The notes: generated by a model from the letters alone, not told the origin. Numbered from the stretch's first letter, positions 13,095 through 34,076 are shown. The stretch is DNA of 64,000 nt from Thamnaconus septentrionalis (GCA_009823395.1 CM020502.1:28380944-28444943), one strand, 5' to 3'. A program made the numbers and translations.

Positions 13095-13901
13095 AGCTGG
13101 GCTCGGCCATCCTGGAGGCGGTGGAGCAGAACACACTAAGCGTGGAGCCAGTGGGCTTCCAGCCGCTGCCGGTGGTCAAGGCGTCGGCGGTGGAGTGCGG
13201 CGGGCCCAAGTGAGTGCACACACACACACACACACACACACACCGCTCCTCATCCTCTGGCCTTCACTCTTACTTCGTCTTCTCCATCGTCTCCTCCAGT
13301 GGTGGTGGAACGGCCAAAGTCGTTGCGTAAGTCTGTCCCTCTTAGCTCCTCCCACTCCTCCCTTCCCCATCCCCTCTGCCCCACCCCCCCGCCGCCCCGC
13401 TGACCAGTCAGAACCAGTCAGTTTCTCAGGCCAAGGGGAACAAATCTCTCAGATCTTCCTCCGCCCTCCCCCAGTTTTTCCTCCAGACTTCACGATCTTC
13501 TGCGTCCTTCTCATGTCTCTCTGAATTCTGAGTCCTCCCTTGACCTCTGCCGTGACCTCTGCCGTGACCTCTGCCGTCTCTCTGTGTCCTGCAGGAAGTG
13601 CGCCCTGAGCGGTCAGACCAAAACCTGTAAGCACAGAATCAAGTTTGGAGACTCGTCCAACTATTACTACGTGTCGCCCTACTGCAGATACAGAGTGGGT
13701 ACACACACACACACACACACACACACAAGCACACACGCGCACGTCATGTAGAGTCAACACTTTTTCTTGTGTCTCCAGATCACCGCTGTGTGTAATTTCT
13801 TCACCTACATCCGCTACATCCACCAGGGGCTGGTCAAGCAGCAGGACGGTGAGCACACACACACACACGCGCGCGCACGTGTGCACACAGTGAGTTAACG
13901 G

Positions 13902-13977
<76 letters not shown>

Positions 13978-14065
13978 TCCAGCTGAGCAGATGTTCTGGG
14001 AGGTGATGCAGCTGCGCAGGGAGATGTCTCTGGCCAAGCTGGGCTACTACAAGGACCAGCTGTGA
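10100..14065 (+). CDS. rab3ip: RAB3IP (Rabin8), guanine nucleotide exchange factor for RAB8
   Basis: Eleven coding exons: 10100-10225, 10341-10498, 10864-11005, 11286-11381, 11795-11872, 12009-12224, 12317-12445, 13097-13209, 13595-13694, 13779-13848 and 13983-14065. Phases agree throughout, giving 436 residues. The start has a strong context (G at -3 and +4). An N-terminal Ser/Gly run precedes [15 protein letters not shown], the vertebrate Rabin8 start. Residues about 120-220 form the Sec2-type coiled coil ([37 protein letters not shown]), which opens RAB8 for GDP release. The C-terminus ([36 protein letters not shown]) is near-identical to mammals. RAB3IP rather than RAB3IL1 fits the N-terminus and the SNYYY/CRYR motifs. 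Rabin8 acts with RAB11 and the exocyst in ciliary and polarised transport. Confidence 0.96.
11015..11062. repeat. (CA)n array beside rab3ip donor
   Basis: A CA dinucleotide array begins within 10 nt of the exon 3 donor at 11006. Confidence 0.95.
12459..12657. repeat. Two (CA)n arrays in rab3ip intron 7
   Basis: One array (12459-12505) follows the donor at 12446; the second is at 12616-12657. The same intron ends in a (CT)n tract at 12998-13096 that forms the polypyrimidine tract of the next acceptor. Confidence 0.95.
13300..13326 (+). other. Candidate 27-nt cassette microexon of rab3ip
   Basis: A pyrimidine tract ending CTCCTCCAG precedes 27 nt, followed by the consensus donor GTAAGT. Inserted between the exons at 13097-13209 and 13595-13694 it keeps frame, turning the junction lysine into [11 protein letters not shown]. 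It would lie just before the conserved KCALSGQTK segment. See the finding. Confidence 0.5.
13904..13976. repeat. (TG)n array upstream of last rab3ip acceptor
   Basis: A TG array ends 6 bp before the acceptor AG at 13981-13982, replacing the usual pyrimidine tract. Confidence 0.95.
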
Positions 14066-15005
14066 CACTGTAGCTCCGCCCCCTGCCCCACCCCCTACTC
14101 TTCCTCCCCCTTCCCTTCCAACTCCTCCTCCTCCTCTGCCTCGTCCTTCCTCCTCCTCCTCCTCTTCTTCCTCGGAAGACGGAGTTGCTGTCGTCGTCGT
14201 CGCCACGGTGACGGAAGAGAAAGCTTCCCTTCCGTCCAGTGTTTTCCCCTCCTCCACCTCCCTCCTCCTCCTCCCCCTCCTCCCCTCCTCTTTCACGTGC
14301 GTGAAGCTGAAAGACTTTTGACAAAGAACTGTGGCACAGCGGAGGTGAAACCCGGCGCTTTTTCTTTTCTTTTGGGGATGACAATTCCTTCCTTCTTTTG
14401 GAGAGAAAAAAATGGTTTTGTCCAAATCAGGGGGGAGAAAAGTTGGATTGTTGACCAGGAAATGGGACATTTCATCAGTGTGTGTGCGCGTGTGCGCGCG
14501 CAAAGTTGTGTTCATGATTTGTCATATGTGAGATTTTTTTTCCAACATTGCGACACGACAAAGATCAGTCCACTCAATAGATAGATATTAATAATAATTA
14601 AGGTGGTCATGAGACCAACTTCCCTTGATGAATTATTGAATTTCTGGTATTTTTTGCACTGCAAACTCTTACTGAGCAACTGAGAAAATTCCTTATTTTT
14701 ACTTTTATTTCCCAGTTATTTTTTTATCCTCACCCAAAAAAATGAAAAAAAATTAAATCCCGAATAACTGGAAAATGATAAAGGCCGATTGACGTTGGAG
14801 ATTTGTATGGTGTTGAAGGGTAGAAGAAGAAGAAGAGGAAGAGGCAGGAACCAATCAGAGAAGTGAACAGTCCGGTTGCCGTGACGACAGAAACACGTGA
14901 AGGGCTGATGATGTTTGAGACTCTTTTTTTTTTTTTTGCGGTGAAAATCTGATCAAGGTGTAACGAGCAGATTGTGACGTTGCCACCGTCTAGACAAACA
15001 TCCAG

Positions 15006-15095
<90 letters not shown>

Positions 15096-15691
15096 AGTCT
15101 GTCAGCTACTGTGTTCCCTGGAAGTTGTGTTTTAAGTTCGCAGACTGGGAAAAAAAAGTGTCATGTAACTTATTGACAGTGGACCTAATTTATTAGTCGT
15201 CTCAAAGGGTTTGTGCTTGTGTTATTTTTTTAGAATTGTAATTATTATTATTAATGTTATTATTATTATTGTTATTATTAGTTTCCCAAACACTACGTTC
15301 ACATTTTCCAACCTCCACTTGAAGTATCTTTGTTGTTGTCGGTTTTTTTTTGTGTGTGTGGACACGATGAGCGTGTTTGTTGTATACCCTCCCACCCACC
15401 CAGTTGATTGACAGCTGCTCCTCCGGCTCTGATTCCCAGTCATGGTCACTCTCCCTGGTTTTTGGTGCCTTTTTCTCTCAGACACGATGAAAATAAAAAC
15501 AGTGATACCTCTGGAAACTGAGCCGCCTCTTCTCTTCGACTCTCTTCTCTTCCACCACCTTTCGGGATTTTGCGGTATGCCACTCACGCTTAACTATGAC
15601 GGGACCATCGTTTCGTTTTGTTGAGTCCTTTGAGGGCTCATTTAAAAACATTTTTGATTTATTTTGTCCCCAGCAAAAAACAGCAAATAAA
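14066..15691 (+). other. rab3ip 3' UTR with two polyadenylation signals
   Basis: From the stop codon the presumed UTR runs through a CCT-rich stretch (14120-14290) and a long (TG)n at 15007-15093. AATAAA motifs sit at 15492-15497 and 15686-15691. Which one is used is unknown. Confidence 0.6.
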
Positions 15692-15697
15692 GTTTTT

Positions 15698-16065
15698 GCT
15701 ACGCTGAGAAGGTAGTTTTGGTGAAATTCAGACTCGAATTTCATATGTCGATTTGTTTTTTCCGGTTTTCGGACAAATTGACATTTTGTTTGGTACAGCT
15801 CCGTCTCGTGCTTAGCTATGCTAAGAAGGTTGTTTCGGTGAAATTCGGACTCAAATTCGGTATGTTGATTTTTCCGATGTTCGACAAGTTGAGATTTTGT
15901 TTGGAACTGCTCCGTTTCGTGCTAAGCTACGCTAAGAAGGTTGTTTTGGTGAAATTCGGACTCAAATTCGGTATGTCGATTTTTCCGATTTTCGCACAAG
16001 TTGAGATTTTGTTTGGAACAGCTCCGTCTCGTGCTAAGCTACGCTAAGAAGGCTGTTTTGGTGAA
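15698..16065. repeat. Minisatellite, units of 111-117 bp
   Basis: Three full units and a partial fourth, each starting GCTACGCTRAGAAGG, at 15698, 15815, 15926 and 16038. It lies between the convergent 3' ends of rab3ip and recql. One frame stays open through most of it because of the repeat, not because it is a gene. Confidence 0.9.
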
Positions 16066-16252
16066 ATTCAAACTGATTTAAGTATTTTCTTTACATTTTT
16101 TTGTACTTGCCAAAAAAACGACATAGGTTGACGGACAATCAGGCATGGCTCTCCTGTGATCATTAAAACTAAAGTGATGAGGTTCAGAACACTGAAATAG
16201 TCAAGATGAGTAAATTCAATTTTTTTTAAAACACAAGGTGGAAAAGAAAAGT

Positions 16253-16258
16253 TTTATT
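16253..16258 (-). terminator. recql polyadenylation signal
   Basis: AATAAA on the minus strand (TTTATT on plus), about 490 bp beyond the recql stop codon. Confidence 0.5.
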
Positions 16259-16749
16259 TTTTGTCAGTCATTTTTGTCCATCTTTGCCAAACAGACAATG
16301 AAAGTGAGGCGCTAGTGAGAATATTCATCATCACAGGCCTGGCTAACATTTACATGATTAAACAACAGATGGAATCATTTATGAGGAAAAATATGCTGTC
16401 CTCATTACAACTATAAAAAAGAAAAGAATAACAACTCACTTATGGGGGGGGTGAAATGTTGCGAGTTGCCGGATCGCATCAAACCGAAACACAAGTGCTG
16501 ACCATTTCCTTATCAACAGAACCTTTTGATTACAATGATCACATAATACTGTCATGCTTTTACAATGCCTTCATGCAGATTTGCAAAGCAATAATAATAA
16601 AAAAGATGAAAAATGATGAGTATGATGGTGATTCTACTTTTTTATAAATCTGCAAAGCACCAGGGGACAAAACCCCTGTCAACAAAACAGATGAGCGGTG
16701 GACTGGACTGCGTGAGCTGGTCTTAGGACAGGGTCAGAGGTCAGGGGAG

Positions 16750-25468
<8,719 letters not shown>

Positions 25469-26161
25469 AGTGGCGTTGCACACCCTCAGTTTATTCTCGC
25501 AGGCAGCAGCAAGGAGGCACTACTCGAACTTATTCCAACAACTCATTTACACGTAGAATTCACCTAATGTATTTGTAAACCAATCCCAATAGTAATAGTG
25601 TACAGTCTGTTTCCCTGGACATTTACAAAACACACATAGTGTCATCACATATATAATTTCGCTGCCTGACAGTCGGTGGAGCGGAAGGCATTACACGCTC
25701 TACAAGTGATGCGTTCCGGTAGCGTTCGGTTAAAAGACAAAATCGAAAGGTTAATATTGATTGCTGTGTGATTTACGTACAAAGATTGCGTTTAATGTAA
25801 TAATAATAAAATGAATATTACGTACAATATGGAAATAATTCTCAAGATTAAAAGCAAACATTGTCATTAAGATTTATTTTTTTTAATGTGGACCTAAACC
25901 AAGATTGCATGACTTTAAGAAATCATGTGAATTCTAACAACAACAGAAAACCGACGGAAATTCTGGTCATTGAATCCAACGCAAGCGCTGTCCCGGAAGT
26001 CGATATCGCAAGAAGGTGTGTTTCCGGAAGACGTGGCTGTTGCTGCAGTGGCAGCTGTCGTCTAACATTGTCCGAGTAGCTTTAACTGTGACTTGGTTTC
26101 GTAACACAAAGTACATTTTTTTTATTTCTTGTGTGTCTCCGCCAGTGCAGACGGTGTCAAG
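25469..26161. promoter_or_regulatory. Bidirectional recql-golt1b promoter
   Basis: 693 bp separate the two divergent start codons. There is no TATA box; ETS-type sites lie at 25993-26000 (CCGGAAGT) and 26024-26030 (CCGGAAG). The head-to-head RECQL-GOLT1B arrangement is also known in mammals, supporting a shared housekeeping promoter. Confidence 0.65.
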
Positions 26162-27760
26162 ATGATTTCACTCACAGACTCTCAAAGTAAGAGCCGTGTT
26201 TTTAATGCGTCAACATCTGGAGCTGCCATTTGGCTACCTGTAAACCGGCTTTATCTTCCGCAGCTGCTTAGCAAGCAGTTGATATCTGCTTTTCAGTCAA
26301 ATCAACTAAAACAATATGGCTGGTTTATTGTGAGTCAGGAGAATCGCTGGTCTTTAAAGTGAATTATTATTATTAAGAATAATAATAATGATGATGATAA
26401 TTTGGACTTGGCTTGGGGGAGTTAAAGTTAGAAGCCGCACTGAAGTGACCAGAGACTAACACGTTGCTCACACACAGCAGTGTCACGTTGCCTTTTCTAG
26501 TAGCGTCTCAGCCAAGTGTTAAAATACACGGCACGTGTGTTGCCTTTTATTACTTACATTTTCTCAAAAGTCCTTCCGAAACACAAACATGTATGTTCCT
26601 GCTCATCTCAATGCAAACACAGACCAATGCGGCTTCAAACAGTCGATTATAATCACGTCAACTGGCTTTACATTGTTGTTGCATTTCTACAGTGTGTAAC
26701 AGGCCTGGAAAGAAACAAACAAAGTGAAAAGCAATAATCCTGACTTGTTGATGTGTTCCCTGCAGAGATCGGGATGGGATTAACAGGCTTTGGTGTATTT
26801 TTCCTCTTCTTCGGAATGATCCTGTTCTTTGACAAAGCCTTACTGGCCATCGGAAATGTGAGAATTTCAGCAGCTACTCGTGTTATTAATGGCGCAGCAC
26901 CTCCAGTCTTGTGTAATACATACATTAAAAATGACCAACACTTGGCATTACTTTTAAACTAACTATTCTTGTTGGTATAAAAATAAGTACTGTATGTGTC
27001 CAGCCACTTCAAGCCAATGGAAGATCTGGAGGAAAGTGCACTGGAGGGAATTAGTCTTATGATGCAAACTGAAATATCAGTAGCACAGCTAGTTCTGCCA
27101 TTTAATCATTGTATTGTATTCTTATTGTGTGTGTATATGTATATTGTAATTTCTTTGCCACAGTCGTTGACAATATTCATTTAGCTCAGAAAATCTGCCC
27201 AGATTCTGTTTAGGTTTACTGACATTTATGCAAAGACCGGCTGATTTCTTTGTTCTTTATAAGTTAGCTTTTACGTGCAACTTGAATTCATTATGCCAGT
27301 GTAAAATTGGATTATTATTTTTTTTTCTGAATTTCACTTGCCTTGACTTTCCCGCTGTAGATCCTGTTTGTGACCGGACTCGCCTTTGTCATTGGCCTGG
27401 AGAGGACGTTCCGTTTCTTCTTCCAGAAGCACAAGATGAAGGCCACCAGCTTCTTCCTCGGTGGTGTTTTCATCGTGCTGATCGGCTGGCCCATTATCGG
27501 CGTCGTGCTGGAGATCTACGGCTTTTTCCTCTTGTTTAGGTGAGGACCGTCCAAGATTGAAATGAAAGAAGGAGAAAGAAAAAAAAAAACTGGATAGACT
27601 GTCAAGTCAATCAATCAACACGAGCAAAATGCTCCAGTAGAATGGCTCAATATAAAGAATAGAGTATAATAGAAATCCTTAGGGAATAGTGAATGTTGAT
27701 GATGTAATACCTTGTTTCTGGATGTCACAATAAGATTTTCACCAAAGTGATTGTGGCTCG

Positions 27761-27828
<68 letters not shown>

Positions 27829-28220
27829 ACTTCTTCAACAAAGGGGCTTCTTCCCAGTGGTGGTGGGCTTCATCAGGAGAATACCTGTCCTGGGCTCCAT
27901 CCTCAACCTGCCCTTCATCAGTGCAGTGAGTATTCACCTCCACCTACATCCACCACAAACTCTGCTTTGTTTTATTGATGCGTGGCTTGAATTTCAGTGT
28001 TTCTCTAAAGTCATGTTCCTTAGCAATTAGGATAATGTTTCATTCATTAGTTGTAGAACTAAGTTGTTTACAGTTGCTGTACTGTGCAGATGCCCCGCTG
28101 GCGAGATCACATTGTGTTTGTGACTAAAGCCAAAACCAACCAGACGATTCTGATTGTTTTTGCCACGTGTCTGTCTTGCAGTACGTGGACCGGGCCGGCG
28201 AGGGCAACACCATGGTATAA
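26162..28220 (+). CDS. golt1b: GOLT1B, Golgi transport 1 homologue B
   Basis: Five coding exons: 26162-26186, 26766-26857, 27361-27539, 27844-27925 and 28182-28220. Phases agree, giving 138 residues, the length of human GOLT1B. The protein is a small four-helix membrane protein of the Got1/Sft2 family in ER-Golgi transport. Seen here: MISLTDSQ start, IGMGLTGFGVFFLFFGMIL, TFRFFFQKHKMK, GGVFIVLIGWP, YGFFLLFRGFFPVVVGF and the C-terminus GEGNTMV. A (CT)n tract at 27758-27825 forms the pyrimidine tract of the exon 4 acceptor. The gene diverges from recql. Confidence 0.97.
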
Positions 28221-28760
28221 CCAGGAGTCTCTGCTGGCCGTCGTCCCTTCAGGCTTGAAGCTGCAAAGACTTGATTTCCTCCTCATGGCTCATGTCCGTC
28301 TGTCTGTCTGTCTGTCCGTCTGGCTGGTTGGCTGGCTGGGATTTTACTAGCCACTACTTCCATCACACCATCGCGCCGCCAGCCTGCTGCTGGAGAACAC
28401 AGGAACCAAGATCACTGTCGTCATCGTCATCATCGTCATCATCATCATCATCATCAATACTTTGGATCTGGCTGATCTCACCACCACAGAGTACTGGGAG
28501 GACTGGGAGTCTGACTCAACTCAACACTGGGAGTCTGTGGAACAACGGACTATAATGTCCACAGTGATGAGACAACCTTTAGCCACACTTCTGTTTGTGT
28601 TTCTCTGCTTTAAAACACTCAAAGCAGGAAAACAAGCGAAAAGGAAATTGATGGGAAAAAAAGAGCCTTGCTGTCCAGATTGTATATTTGCAGTTTTTGT
28701 TTCTTTAACACTATATTCTTTATGTCTCGCAAATATAAATGATGGTTTTCGGCCAATAAA
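28221..28760 (+). other. golt1b 3' UTR
   Basis: Untranslated tail with short (CTGT)n and (ATC)n runs (28420-28456). AATAAA lies at 28755-28760. Confidence 0.6.
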
Positions 28761-31213
28761 TATGTTCCCTTTTTATATTATGACCTTTAAGTACAAAAGC
28801 GAATTGTTTTTCAATTCAGGAATTCTTCTGCTCACTGACAAACTGATGCTAAACTTTGCTTTGTGATTGCAAAAAAAAAAGCTTTGTGATTGCACCAGTG
28901 GTTGGTCAGTTTTAGCAGAATGCTCCTAAACTCTGTCAGCAGGTGTAAAGGGGTCTTTACATGTCTGCAGAACATGTGTATTTAAGAGCAGTTTAGCTTT
29001 AAGGAAAGCTTTGAAATCAAAGTGTCTGATGCAACCAGGGGAACTGGATCACACTGTCTCTTCTCAATTCAGTCCAGTTGGTTTTGTTTTGCTATCGACA
29101 AACCAGTTCCAACCATCTGGACCAAAGTTTCTGTGATGCCAAAGTAGTATAATCTAAATTTGAACTTTGAAGTCTTGAGTGAAATAGTATTGTTTTGTTC
29201 TTTTAACAAATTGCTATTATTTAACTGGAAAACTTCCACTGTAACTGTCATGTTTAAAAATCTGAGGCTGAAGCAGTTTTACATTTTTAGCAGTTTTAAT
29301 TTGTGGAAATAGAGATATTTTTTTCTATTTAACAAAGTATTACGTTGATTAAAAAAAAAAAGAAGAACATAAACGGGCTCTTGACGTTGTTCTCATTTTT
29401 GTTCAGCTTTAAATGTCAGAATTCTCCAAGTTTGCCAACGTCTGACACCTAAATCCAGATCAATCAGAGGCTTTCTTTCTAGAACACCTAGAAAATGGAA
29501 ATTGTTCCTGAACTGATGATGTTTCCTGAAGGCACATTTGTAAATAAATTGTGGTAGTAGACTACTTTCCCTCTACCATTTCTGCTGGTTTGGGTCGTTT
29601 GTTCTTGCCTTGTTTCCTACTTGACTTAGCTCAATTTTTTTTAAACCCACACAGAACAAATGCATTGCTAGATTTCAAGTCCTACAGTTTCACTGAGTCA
29701 CAACAGAGTCAATTAATACATAATAAATAATATAAAATATAAGTCAAGATAACTCAATTTTATGCTGACCACTAACTTGTGTAAACAACGTAAAAAATCA
29801 CCTTGCATCAATTTAAATTTACAATAATTAAAGTTGTTGTAATGACTATTTTTGTCCAGTAGGCGATGTGGCTTACAGTGCAGAGGTGGGGTGAACGTCT
29901 TAATGATGGTGTCCAGTGACTTCACAGTCTGTTTATTGGCTAGATAACATTTCTACGCTGCTGTTAATGGTTCTCCATGGTGATAATGCTAAAAGAACAA
30001 CATGCTCTCAGATTATGAACAATGACAAACAAGAAGTTTGCTTCATTATTGATGGAAATGCAAATTAAATCTCGGCGATAACATTTCAGAACATAAAGGC
30101 ATATGAATCAAACATGACCAGGTTCATTTCTGTGAGTTGAGAGTTCAGGGAAGTTGCAGCAGCAGCAGCAGTAACAGCAGTAACAGCAGCAGTAACAACA
30201 GCAGTAACAGCAGCAGCAGCAGCAGTAGTAAACAGCAGTAACAGCAGCAGTAACAACAGCAGCAGCAGTAACAGGAGCAACAGCAGTAACAGTAATGGTA
30301 GCAGCAGTGACAGCAGTAGTAGCAGCAACAGCAGTAACAACAGCAGTAACAGCTATAGTAGCAGCAGTAACAGCAGTAGTAACAGTAACAACAACAGCAG
30401 TAACAGGAGAAGTAGCAGCAGCATTAACAGCAGCAGTCACAGCAGCAGTAGTAGTAATGGGAGCAATAGCAGTACCAGTAGCAGCAGCAACAGCAGCAGC
30501 AACAGAAGTAACAGTAGAAGCAGCAACAGCAGCAGTAGCAGCAGCAGTAACAGAAGTAACAGTAGAAGCAACAACAGCAGCAGTAGCAGCAGCAGTAACA
30601 GAAGTAACAGTAGTAGCAGCAGCAGCCGTCACACTGTTTTCACGGTTTCATTTCTGAATATGCAAAAATAAATAGTGCAACATTGATTTCACAGTTTGTC
30701 ATTCAGTGTAGATAAAAATATATGGACGTATACAAACCTAACATGGGGAAGTGAAAAAAACCAAAAACCTAAAAGCTCATTTATGTCATGTTTCCATTCA
30801 TGGATCATTGAAGTACAAAAAAAACGATTAGAGAAAGTGAAATCCTGTCACCCTGTTGAAGTCAAAGTATCAACACTGTATTTAGATGGAGGATTTTAGA
30901 AAGAAGGAAGGCGCAGCTGTGACTTCTCACGACTTCACATAACATGTACCGGAACCGTATTCTATCTACAGGAAGACACATACAGGTAACTTTGAACTGG
31001 GAACTTTGTGATTCTACTGACCAGTCAGTTATTCACTCTCCTTCCAGCTCGTCGAGGCTCATTTCCCCTTCAGGTTTTGCTTTGATTGATATCGATGCAT
31101 TTCCACTATTTTCTCTTTATTTGCCTTTTATTTTCCTCATGCAGTCAAAGTGGCAGCTCTTCTACTTCTGCTCCTGTCAGCAGGGTGCAAACATATAAAA
31201 TACTCCCACTGAA

Positions 31214-31285
<72 letters not shown>

Positions 31286-31582
31286 CAGGGGGGGTATTGA
31301 CCGGGTTTTATTTTGCCTCACACTATTGGCGAGCGGCTGCTGGAGTAATTTGAGGAAAGTGTGGCGAGATGCGACGATGACAGCCGCTCAAACGCTGGAT
31401 GTTTACAGGGCCGTAAAAACTGTCGATGCACTGGGGCGGAAATTGATCAGAGCCCCCCGCACCTCCCCCCGGTTCCCCCTCTCCCGTCCCCCAGTAGCCC
31501 CCTCCACCCACCTCCACCCAACAGGTCCGTCAAATTGGCGTGACCTATTGCTGCTGACGTAGCGGCCGAGCCACCAGCCTGA
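28761..31582. other. Intergenic golt1b-spx
   Basis: No coding exon seen. It holds AT-rich unique sequence, a large CAG/TAACAG triplet array (30155-30630) and a (GT)n array at 31218-31282 about 300 bp upstream of the spx TATA box. Confidence 0.6.
30155..30630. repeat. Complex CAG/TAACAG triplet array, about 475 bp
   Basis: Runs of CAG mixed with TAA, TAG, GTA and ACA triplets, all in one register. Long frames open on both strands (Ala/Thr/Val-rich on one, Leu- or Cys-rich on the other) are products of this register, not genes. Confidence 0.95.
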
Positions 31583-31589
31583 TATAAAA
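31583..31589 (+). promoter_or_regulatory. spx TATA box
   Basis: TATAAAA lies about 145 bp upstream of the spx start codon, which places transcription start near 31615. A TGACGTAG half-CRE-like site lies at 31554-31561. Confidence 0.6.
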
Positions 31590-31730
31590 CCACGGTGGAG
31601 CTGCTGCGTCCCTACTGACTCCACTCTCTTCCTCCTCAGGACCTCCAGCTGCTCCACCTCCACTTCCAGCACCTCCAGCACCTCTTACACCTCCAGCTGC
31701 TTCATCTCCACCTCCTCCACCTCCAGCACC

Positions 31731-32593
31731 ATGAAAGTGAGTACCAGGCATTTTAGTCCCGCTGATGTTGGAAATTCCATGGTTGAATTTCTGTTGCTGC
31801 TGAAATGATGGGTCGCATTTTAACCAGCGTGCGAAACAGAATGGAATAGAAGAGAACGCCTTGATTAATTCCACATTGTGGGAAATTTGCACAATTACAG
31901 CAACAAAAAGTAGTGCAAAAGAGAAGTAATAAGAAGAAATTATTAAGAGCAAGAAATTATGTTATTTATCAATTGTATAATTATAAATAAATAAATAAAT
32001 AAATAAAACTAAAATAAAATATTTAAAGAGTAAGAAAGGGGAAAAAATACCTGTCAATATGTGGGGGGGCCCATCCGCCATGGTGACCAATCGTGACAAT
32101 AATATATATAGCAACGGTATTCACATCATCAACTTGATGGAGGTTTGTAGGAGACCCGCTTAAAATTTCACTTTAAGGCTCTGCAGGGGTCTCCTGTGTT
32201 AATCGGGGGGTCCGACCCCCCCGAACTCCCTGTATTTCGCACACTGATCTTAACTTCGGCTGAAACTCGGTGACTTTCACTTCTTTTCTCTGTTCACTAT
32301 CCTGACGCAGCGACTGAGGACCGTCACACTAACGTACGCGCTCACACTCGCACTTCTGGCGTCGCTGGTCTCGCAGTCCTGCAGCGCCCCCAAGGTGAGG
32401 CGGCGTCTCTGCAACACGTTTGTCACTGAGGTCAGAGGAAGAAGCTACAAAGCCGAACCATAGAACAAGTCCCGTGTTCTTTTCTTTTCCATTATTTCTC
32501 CATCCAAGGGTTCCTTCCAGCGGAGGAACTGGACCCCACAGGCCATGTTGTACCTGAAGGGAACCCGTATGTTCACACAACGCCTCTATTAGA

Positions 32594-32634
<41 letters not shown>

Positions 32635-34016
32635 AATGAATAAAATGCCAGTCACATTTTTGCTGATGTGGTTTTGGGTTTTTGCTCCAGAGGGTCGTCG
32701 GTTCATCTCAGAGGACCGAAAAGAAGGAGACGTTTACGACACGTTGCACTTGGGTGGGTACAAACGATAAGAGTAGTTTGTGTACTTTTACTAAAAACAA
32801 ACAAAAATTTTTTATAACAACAATCAACCAGAACATGTTTCTTGAGGCCAGTGGTTCCCAACCTTTTCTCATAGCACACCACCAGCCAACCAAAAATATT
32901 TTAAAATTACACTTTTTATCCTAATAATGACAATATAGTGTCTTTGTGACACAGTCATTGTGACACCTGGGAAACCTGTTTAGATGCGAACAAAGCTGAT
33001 ATCCTCACATGCTTACATTCCTTTTAAAGCACAGTCACTCCGTTATGGAATGTTATGTTACATAATACAGATATTTGTGTGCAAATTTAGGGGGTAAAAG
33101 TAAAAAGTTGAATGAAAAGATTCTTCAAGAAAAGTACAGAAACCTGAAAAATCTATTGAAGTACTTCCACACCTCTGTTACCCACTCAAGTATTGATATG
33201 TGACTAAAATGCAATTAATTATGATTAATTACTTACAAATGTCGTCATTAATTTGATATTTTTTTAATATATATATATATATATTTTTTAGTATTACAAT
33301 TAGACCAATTAAGTGAAATTGGATAATTTTTCACAGCACACTTGACATGTGTCAGACTGTGTTTGTGCTTTTTGTTCCCCGCCAGAGACCCGCAGTCAGA
33401 ACACGGAGAAGCTGAGTGTGGACCAGGCCGCCAGCGTGCTGCTCAACTTCCTGCAGCAGGCCAGACAAGCAGGAGGTGAGCAGCTCACAGTCTCGACCAG
33501 CCAACCGCCACCGTCATTTATTAGACTGGCGGGGTTTCAAATGTGTCAAGAAAACAAAAGGGTTTGTAAAACCGGTTTTATACTCAGCAGTTTCCACATC
33601 TGATTTCATTTCGCGCCTGTTTTTCATGTCTGCCAACACGGGCAACGACTCAATCTGCAAATGTCCACAATCACGAAGAGTCCTTCAAAAATGTCAAATG
33701 TGAGGATGAATTCCTGTGCAAATTTTATAAAGCAAATCTTTTAGTTTTGCACTGTGAACAAGTTGCACGCCCCCTTTTGGTGAATAATTGAATAATTGCA
33801 AGCAGACTTTTTGATGAAACGTAAAGACGCTCCGTGTTAAAGTTACTTCACGTGTTTTCTTCTGCTCATAATAAAAATTGCTGTGAGTGTAAAAAAAAAA
33901 AAAAAAAAAAAATCATTGAAAAGTCTGCTTCAATTTGTCCAATCAGTGAGAGAGGATCTCTGGTGAAAAATGTAAAAAAAAATAATGAAATGTTTTGTGT
34001 TTAATTTTGAATGAAT

Positions 34017-34076
<60 letters not shown>

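Noticed and set aside
13449..14384. 311-codon minus-strand open frame
   Set aside because: Antisense to three rab3ip exons and their CA/TG arrays; composition is His-Thr runs and Arg/Gly-rich low complexity, with no family resemblance.
26129..26362. Alternative frames around golt1b exon 1
   Set aside because: They read into intron 1; the ATG at 26162 with donor at 26187 matches the conserved MISLTDSQ start.
30108..30657. Ala/Thr/Val-rich frames on both strands
   Set aside because: Created by the triplet register of the CAG/TAACAG array; no start context, splice sites or conservation.
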